Shown: positions 38,494 through 42,703 of the stretch, one piece after another
Layout: each line of letters starts with the position of its first letter
Numbering within the stretch: position 1 is the stretch's first letter
Origin: an uncultured Actinomycetes bacterium
GTDB taxonomy: Bacteria; Actinomycetota; Actinomycetes; Mycobacteriales; Mycobacteriaceae
Direction: 5' to 3'
DNA: 42,703 nt
Assembly: GCA_903877095.1 (NCBI GenBank)
Contig: CAIRCP010000214.1
Span: forward strand, 1-42,703
Translations under genes and position numbers: made by a program
The notes under the pieces: generated by a model
Seen by the model: the letters and a program-made list of their open reading frames with translations, nothing else
What the model was told of the DNA's origin: nothing
The model's database searches: none

Positions 38494-38857
38494 CTACATC
38501 CGCCCTGGTAGACCGATCGGACCGGTTCTGCGGCTTGGATTGCGGCGTTGCCCCGGTGCTCCCCGCCCGGCCACGCAGCGCCACACCTAGGCCGCTCTCT
38601 GCCCAGCGGTCGCCGGAACTCGCCGGGCGATTACCGGCGAGGACGCAGGCAACACGCTCCCTGCTCCGTCTCCGCCTGCGCCGCAATACCTCGGCCAACG
38701 TGGCGCAGCTGAGGCGGGCCAACTAGACCAGCTGCCACATACGCAACAAAAGCAACATAATTCACATCAATCACCCCCGCGTGCCTCAGACTTTTCTAAG
38801 TTTGGGGCACGACACGAAAAACGGATCCACATACGTGCACGGCGACACGAACACGTG
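38494..38857. other. Intergenic region after tRNA-Leu with hairpins, no gene seen
   Basis: Starts GC-rich and turns AT-rich at about 38740. It contains CTCGCCGG/CCGGCGAG (38619-38641, 7-nt loop) and CTGCGCC/GGCGCAG (38676-38708). There is also a 12-bp stem TGCCTCAGACTT/AAGTTTGGGGCA (38782-38809, loop TTCT) that pairs fully in RNA with two G-U pairs. No reading frame here looks like a real protein. Confidence 0.6.
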
Positions 38858-38863
38858 TAAGCT
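38858..38863 (+). promoter_or_regulatory. Leaderless-type -10 box for the island gene
   Basis: TAAGCT (TANNNT) with a 7-nt spacer to the GTG at 38871 and no ribosome site. This is the standard geometry of mycobacterial leaderless promoters and decides the start of the next gene. Confidence 0.6.
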
Positions 38864-38870
38864 CCAATCC

Positions 38871-39470
38871 GTGGCCAAGGCGACCCTTCTGCGGACTCTG
38901 GACGAGTTGCGCCAGGAGCATCACGAGGTTGCCGAAGACGTGACCAACCTACGGAAGCAGCTCGCTGATCGTGAGTCGCGCTGCAGAGACCTCATCGGTG
39001 CCATTGAGGCGCTGAAACGCCTGACGAACGGCGAAGGACCATCTGCGGCTGAGGTCGTACCCGAACCCGAAACCGAGCCCGCGCAGGACGAGTACATCCC
39101 TGAAGGGTCTCCGGTATCGGGGAGCTCGCCGATCGCGAAGTACATCAAACGCGGCGGGGAGGGTCGTCGCCTTAGCTCGACTTCGATGATCGTTGATGTC
39201 GTTGAGGAAGTCGACAAGGCCATCACGCGAGACGCGCTGAAAGATGCCTTCTTCGAGAAGTTTTCGCGCGAAGAGATGCAGCGGTTCTGGGACCGGCCCG
39301 ACAACGCCTTCGGCACCGCGCTCTCTCGTGCGGTTAAGGACAAACTGATTGTGCGCGGGCAGCGGGCTGACGGCACGGAAATTTACGGCTCGCATGCCCT
39401 CGCCGAACGCCTTCGGAGGCAGAAGGCTGAGTCCGCATCATCCAATCCTGGTGCGGAGGAGGAGAAGTGA
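38871..39470 (+). CDS. Unknown island protein, coiled coil plus winged-helix-like C-terminus
   Basis: I do not recognise this 199-residue protein. Residues about 5-47 form a heptad-like coiled coil (TLDELRQEHHEVAEDVTNLR and on). Residues 55-90 are acidic and Pro-rich. From about 105 a basic compact region follows. The run DALKDAFFEKF, ALSRAVKDKLIVRGQ, GTEIYG looks like a helix-turn-helix with a beta wing. The acidic tail is GAEEEK. That suggests a dimeric DNA-binding protein, by inference only. It is the only convincing gene between the two attachment-site copies. It is somewhat less GC-rich than the backbone, consistent with transfer. A longer frame from 38781 would lack any start signal. 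Confidence 0.7.
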   Translation: MAKATLLRTLDELRQEHHEVAEDVTNLRKQLADRESRCRDLIGAIEALKRLTNGEGPSAAEVVPEPETEPAQDEYIPEGSPVSGSSPIAKYIKRGGEGRRLSSTSMIVDVVEEVDKAITRDALKDAFFEKFSREEMQRFWDRPDNAFGTALSRAVKDKLIVRGQRADGTEIYGSHALAERLRRQKAESASSNPGAEEEK

Positions 39471-39482
39471 CCATAAGACAAA

Positions 39483-39720
39483 GGGTCCAGCCCCATGAAT
39501 CGCTCGGCCGCGAGTGAGTTGGACCCCTTCCGGGGCCGATCAGGTGCCAGCCTGATCGACCTCGCAGCCCCGCAGGGAGGCACCGGGTACGCGGCGCGGG
39601 ATCGTTTCTACACGATCAAAGCTAGCCGGGCGACGGCCCGGCTAGCAAGCGCCCTCGCGGGCCAAGCCCCAGCTAGCTTTTGCTACACCGGCGTCACACC
39701 GGCGGCTGGCGCCGGTGTAG
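39483..39720 (+). other. Dense run of perfect stem-loops, possible structured RNA
   Basis: Within 238 bases: GGGTCCA/TGGACCC (39483-39526, with inner CTCG/CGAG), CGATCAGG/CCTGATCG (39537-39558), GATCGT/ACGATC (39600-39617), GCTAGCCGGGC/GCCCGGCTAGC (39621-39646, 4-nt loop), and CTACACCGGCG/CGCCGGTGTAG (39683-39720). A third GCTAGC followed by TTTT at 39672-39681 could pair with either arm of the 11-bp GCTAGC hairpin, so alternative folds exist. The rest of 39471-39879 has no convincing gene. It may be a noncoding RNA, the 3' end of the preceding mRNA, or recombination DNA. Confidence 0.55.
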
Positions 39721-39846
39721 AGCGTTTGCCCAGCGTATGCGGTCCGTACTGGGACGACCTCATTTCGACCTATAAAGTGCTGGAGTGCATGGCTTCTGGA
39801 CAATTTGTGACCAATTTCCGCTGGCTGCGACGGCTTTGCTGCCGCT

Positions 39847-39881
39847 CTTAAAATCCGCACAGTGTCGGTTCGAGTCCGACT
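39847..39881 (+). repeat. Second attachment-site copy (tRNA-Leu fragment)
   Basis: Starts CTTAAAATCCGC, then ACAGTGTCGG, and ends TTCGAGTCCGACT, 33 of 35 identical to 38452-38486. The acceptor stem is not copied. It ends inside the stop codon of the vapC45-like gene. Two CAATTT boxes 11 bp apart lie just upstream (39801 and 39812). Confidence 0.8.
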
Positions 39882-40302
39882 ACAACAGTCGAACGATGCG
39901 TGCCGGCTGTACGGAGTAGATGAACGGTCCAGGTGCCCTGGCGGCGTCTGCAATCGCCGGCGCGTTGACGATGAAACGCTGGCTGAGGTCAACCGCCGTC
40001 AGGTTCGCATTCGGCACACAGAACATCCGCGCACCGGTTCGAAGCACGGTCTCACGTTCCGCAAGGTTGTGCCGGATGTTCGCGTCCTTATGAAAGCTGA
40101 TCCAGCCGCGCTCGGCGGTAAGGGCGATCCACGTCGTGTCGGCGACGCCCTGGCTATTCGCCTCGCCGAAATGCTCGCGCATGGTCGTCAGGACAAATCC
40201 AGCGGCCCGCAACAGTTGTGGAGCTTGGATGGCTCCGAGGCTTCTGTCGACAAAGACATGCGGCAGCGCAGCGAGGATTTGAGCATCAAGCCGAGATGGC
40301 AT
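39880..40302 (-). CDS. vapC45: VapC45-like PIN-family toxin
   Basis: A 140-residue PIN-like ribonuclease toxin, the partner of the upstream antitoxin; it corresponds in size and order to Rv2019. Acidic candidates for the metal site are D19 (VFVDRSLG), D55 (GVADTTWIALT) and D73 (FHKDANIRHN). The ATG at 40302 lies 17 bp inside the antitoxin gene, the usual coupled arrangement. The TAG stop at 39880-39882 uses bases of the tRNA-Leu fragment, so the 3' end was set by the integration boundary. It is expected to cut RNA when the antitoxin is lost. Confidence 0.75.
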   Translation of the reverse strand: MPSRLDAQILAALPHVFVDRSLGAIQAPQLLRAAGFVLTTMREHFGEANSQGVADTTWIALTAERGWISFHKDANIRHNLAERETVLRTGARMFCVPNANLTAVDLSQRFIVNAPAIADAARAPGPFIYSVQPARIVRLL

Positions 40303-41011
40303 CGAGCGCGTCACGCAACTCTTCCTCGGACACCCCGTAGTCCTCGGCAACCGCCTCGAATGTTTCACCCGCCCGTAGCGGGCCCAGCGCGTCCTCGACC
40401 CTGGCGCCGCTTCGATTGAATACGGGCTGGCCGAATCCGCGGTAGGGGTCAAGCACGACGTCGGCATCGCCGAACTGCGTCAGGTGGATCAGGTCAGCGA
40501 ACTTGTCGTCGGCGAAGTGGATCTGTCTCAGGTAGTGCGCGACGATGTCCTTGAACACGTATTGGCCCGACCTCGGGACGATCAGATGCTTGACGACCCT
40601 GTCGTCCGGGCTACCTTCGCCCGCCCGCTGCGCGAATTGCCACAGCACCTCGGCGCCATCGGTGAACAGATCCTTCGACGCAAGCGCATACGGACCGACG
40701 TTGTTGACCAGCCAGTCGACCGATGGCCGAATCCGCTGCATCGGAACCCCGGCCCGGCGAAAGGCATTCAGTACGTAGGCTTCGGCCACGCCGATGAATG
40801 GAAGTTGGGGAAGTCCTTGCTGATCTGGCGCGGTCGCCGTGACGATCGGGTTGACCTTGACTGCTCGACGCCCCTTGGGCAGGCGCTCATAGCCGTTGGC
40901 CCAGGTGCCCAGGGTGGAACGTGGCACCAGCAAGTGCCGCGATGCCTCCGACAGCGTGTAGAGGGGCACGGTGAATCGCAGGTCTGAGTCAACGGTGGCA
41001 AGTGCGGTCAC
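40286..41011 (-). CDS. vapB45: VapB45-like antitoxin with DUF433 domain
   Basis: A 241-residue protein like Rv2018, much longer than classical VapB. The N-terminal helix-turn-helix is LYTLSEASRHLLVPRSTLGT (18-37), which would bind its own promoter. The middle region is conserved in the family (RSGQYVFKDIVAHYLRQIHF). The C-terminal DUF433 segment is GARVEDALGPLRAGETFEAVAEDYGVSEEELRDAL. The GTG at 41011 is preceded by GGAGGAGG. It overlaps the toxin gene by 17 bp and is divergent from hsdM. Confidence 0.78.
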   Translation of the reverse strand: MTALATVDSDLRFTVPLYTLSEASRHLLVPRSTLGTWANGYERLPKGRRAVKVNPIVTATAPDQQGLPQLPFIGVAEAYVLNAFRRAGVPMQRIRPSVDWLVNNVGPYALASKDLFTDGAEVLWQFAQRAGEGSPDDRVVKHLIVPRSGQYVFKDIVAHYLRQIHFADDKFADLIHLTQFGDADVVLDPYRGFGQPVFNRSGARVEDALGPLRAGETFEAVAEDYGVSEEELRDALDAISA

Positions 41012-41055
41012 TGTTGGCTGCCTCCTCCGGTGCTACGGCGCCTGAACTCCATGAT

Positions 41056-41098
41056 CCTTGGGAACAAGGTACGCCCGATGCCTCGGCGAAGATCGCCG
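41056..41098. promoter_or_regulatory. Two palindromes in the vapB-hsdM divergent region
   Basis: CCTTG-GGAA-CAAGG (41056-41069) and CGGCGA-AGA-TCGCCG (41084-41098), both perfect, lie within 90 bp upstream of vapB. They suit autoregulation by the toxin-antitoxin complex and could also affect hsdM. Confidence 0.45.
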
Positions 41099-41115
41099 CT
41101 GTCGGACGGCCCGTG

Positions 41116-41121
41116 TATAAA
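41116..41121 (+). promoter_or_regulatory. Candidate -10 box for hsdM
   Basis: TATAAA 40 bp upstream of the hsdM ATG, with GAGGAACGAGGGG as ribosome site between them. A clear -35 is not seen. Confidence 0.45.
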
Positions 41122-41161
41122 GTGCGGTTCGGTTGGATCAGAGGAACGAGGGGATGAGCGC

Positions 41162-42628
41162 ATGATCACCGGCGAGCTCAAGAGCAAGGTCGACCGCGTC
41201 TGGGACGCCTTCTGGTCCGGCGGCATCTCCAATCCGCTGGAGGTCATCGAGCAGATCACCTACCTGCTGTTCATCCGCCGCCTCGACGACTTGGACACCC
41301 TGGCCGAGAAGAAGGCGCAGCGGACCGGCAAGGCCGAGAAGATGACCTTTCGCCCCGACCAGAAGGACCTGCGCTGGTCGGTGTTCAAGAACTCCGAACC
41401 GGGACAGATGTTCGCCACCGTCGGGGACGAGGTGTTCCCCTTCCTGCGGGAATTGGGCGGGGACGGCTCCACCTACAGCGAGCACATGAAGGGCGCCCGG
41501 TTCACCATCCCGACCCCGGCGCTGCTGTCGCGGGTGGTCGACATGCTCGACGACATCCCGATGCACGACCGCGACACCACCGGCGACCTGTACGAGTACC
41601 TGCTGGCCAAGATCGCCAGCGCCGGGGTCAACGGACAGTTCCGGACTCCGCGCCACATCATCAAGCTGATGGTGGACATGACCGCCCCGCAGCCCCTTGA
41701 CGAGATCGCTGACCCGGCCTGCGGAACCGCGGGGTTCCTGGTGGCCGCCGCGGAGTACATCCGCGACCAGCACCCCCAGGCGCTGACCGACGCCGCCCAG
41801 CGGAAACACTTCCACCACAGCATGTTCCACGGCTACGACTTCGACGCGACGATGCTGCGCATCGGCAGTATGAACATGCTCATGCACGGGGTGGAGGCCC
41901 CCGATATCTGCTACCGGGACTCGCTGTCGGAGGGAGCCAGCGGCGCCGAGGACCGCTACTCCCTGATCCTGGCCAACCCGCCGTTTGCCGGCAGCCTGGA
42001 TGCGGAGTCCGTCGCCAAGGACCTGCAGCGGGTGGTCAAGACCCGCAAGACCGAACTGCTGTTCCTGGCGCTGTTCCTCAAGCTGCTCAAGCCCGGCGGG
42101 CGGGCCGCGGTCGTCGTCCCCGACGGGGTGCTGTTCGGGTCCTCGACGGCGCACAAGGCGCTGCGCAAGGCGTTGGTCGAGGACCAGAAACTCGACGGCA
42201 TCGTGAAACTGCCCTCCGGGGTGTTCAAGCCCTACGCCGGGGTGTCCACTGCGATCCTGCTGTTCACCAAGACCAACTCCGGTGGCACCGAGGACGTCTG
42301 GTTCTACGACGTCACGGCCGACGGCTACTCGTTGGACGACAAGCGAAACCCCATCGAGGCCAACGACTTACCCGACGCACTCGCCCGCTGGCAGAACCGC
42401 GACACCACCGACAAGGACCGGGCACGGACCGAACAGTCGTTCTGTGTCCCCAAAGCCGAGATCGTCGCCCAGGGCTACGACCTGTCGCTGAACCGCTACA
42501 AGGAGGTCGTCCACGACGAGGTCGAACACCGGCCGCCGCTCGAGATCATCGCCGACATCGAGAAGCTAGGGCGTGTCTCCCGAATCGGTAGTGCCGACGC
42601 GGGAATGTATGACGGCGCAGGCCAGTAG
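41162..42628 (+). pseudogene. hsdM: Type I restriction-modification methylase HsdM, 3' end cut by an IS
   Basis: N6-adenine methyltransferase subunit of a type I restriction system. The N-terminal HsdM helical domain starts ITGELKSKVDRVWDAFWSGG. SAM motif I is DPACGTAGF at 184-192 and the catalytic motif is NPPF at 272-275. The HsdM frame is normal to codon 469 (EIIADIEKL). It then enters the IS end and reads 19 foreign residues to a stop at 42626-42628. The missing part is probably only the last 15-30 residues, so activity may survive, though the C-terminus contacts HsdS. The ATG at 41162 follows a good ribosome site. hsdS and hsdR would lie beyond the IS, outside the window. Confidence 0.88.
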
Positions 42629-42703
42629 GACACCGCCGAGGTAGGTCAGGGCGTACTTGTCATATCGGGTGGCGATGCCGCGCCATTGCTTGAGCCGGTT
42701 GAA
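42566..42703 (-). CDS. IS5-family transposase, C-terminal 45 residues (runs off the window)
   Basis: The minus strand translates to FNRLKQWRGIATRYDKYALT, then YLGGVLLACAVIHSR and a short tail. The FNRLKQWR-IATRYDK block is the C-terminal signature of IS5-family (IS427-like) DDE transposases. The stop TAG is made from the CTA of hsdM at the insertion point, so the frame is closed by the target site itself. The catalytic Asp residues are outside the window. Confidence 0.85.
   Translation of the reverse strand, partial: FNRLKQWRGIATRYDKYALTYLGGVLLACAVIHSRVGTTDSGDTP
42567..42703 (-). mobile_element. IS5-family insertion sequence, one end
   Basis: The element end begins GGGCGTGTCTCCCGAATCGG directly after TA in hsdM, consistent with the TA target duplication of the IS427 group. 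Only one end is in the window, so the second repeat and duplicated target cannot be checked. Confidence 0.8.

Noticed and set aside
38453..38722. 89-codon minus-strand frame over tRNA-Leu
   Set aside because: Its end reads PVGLEPT, the well-known false translation of antisense tRNA, and the start part is an Arg-rich shadow with no ribosome site.
39574..39588. T-box-like string AGGGAGGCACCGGG
   Set aside because: Two mismatches to the T-box sequence, no specifier stem that I can place and no aminoacyl-tRNA synthetase or amino-acid gene downstream.
39495..39851. 118-codon plus-strand frame after the island gene
   Set aside because: It runs straight through all the perfect stem-loops, has no recognisable domain, and closes in the tRNA-fragment repeat; the DNA symmetry explains the region better.

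Overview
The window is a high-GC mycobacterial chromosome segment. Its backbone follows the gene order known from Mycobacterium tuberculosis Rv1002c to Rv1026: pmt, rsmI, pabB, metG, tatD, rpfB, rsmA, ispE, pks16, pth, rplY, lpqT, prs, glmU, tRNA-Gln, a TetR regulator, mfd, mazG, lpqU, eno, ftsB-like, a DUF501 gene and ppx2. Lipoprotein and Rpf families, frequent GTG starts and TANNNT -10 boxes fit a Mycobacterium or Mycolicibacterium. All assignments come from reading the sequence and from memory of the families; no search was run.

Layout. 1-7350: protein O-mannosylation (pmt), 16S rRNA methylation (rsmI), an inserted R2-like ligand-binding oxidase, folate synthesis (pabB), metG and tatD. 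7400-10466: a resuscitation and housekeeping operon, rpfB-rsmA-ispE, with an MtrA-like site upstream. 10492-14431: accessory genes, a TauD-like dioxygenase, class II aldolase and HAD dehalogenase in one apparent operon, with a divergent 14-helix exporter. 14558-25491: pks16, pth-rplY and lpqT, interrupted by two very large secreted proteins (an RTX-repeat protein with a dead calpain-like domain, and a zinc metalloprotease with a membrane tail) and an SDR. 25494-38074: dense housekeeping genes with many 4-9 bp overlaps, including prs, glmU, mfd-mazG, eno, ftsB-like and ppx2.

38075-42703 is the accessory end. Just after ppx2 lies an unlisted 33-codon Cys/His-rich gene on the minus strand. Next is a tRNA with anticodon UAA and no long variable arm. 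A 35-nt copy of its anticodon-to-T-arm segment (33/35 identical) recurs 1395 bp downstream, as expected for an integration scar. Between the copies are one unknown gene with a leaderless-type promoter, and about 240 bp packed with perfect stem-loops. Beyond the second copy come a VapBC45-like toxin-antitoxin pair and an hsdM cut near its 3' end by an IS5-family element that runs off the window.

The strongest candidates for something undescribed are the tRNA-bounded mini-element with its stem-loop region, the small Cys-rich peptide, and the pair of large surface proteins that share a short segment but carry different effector domains.
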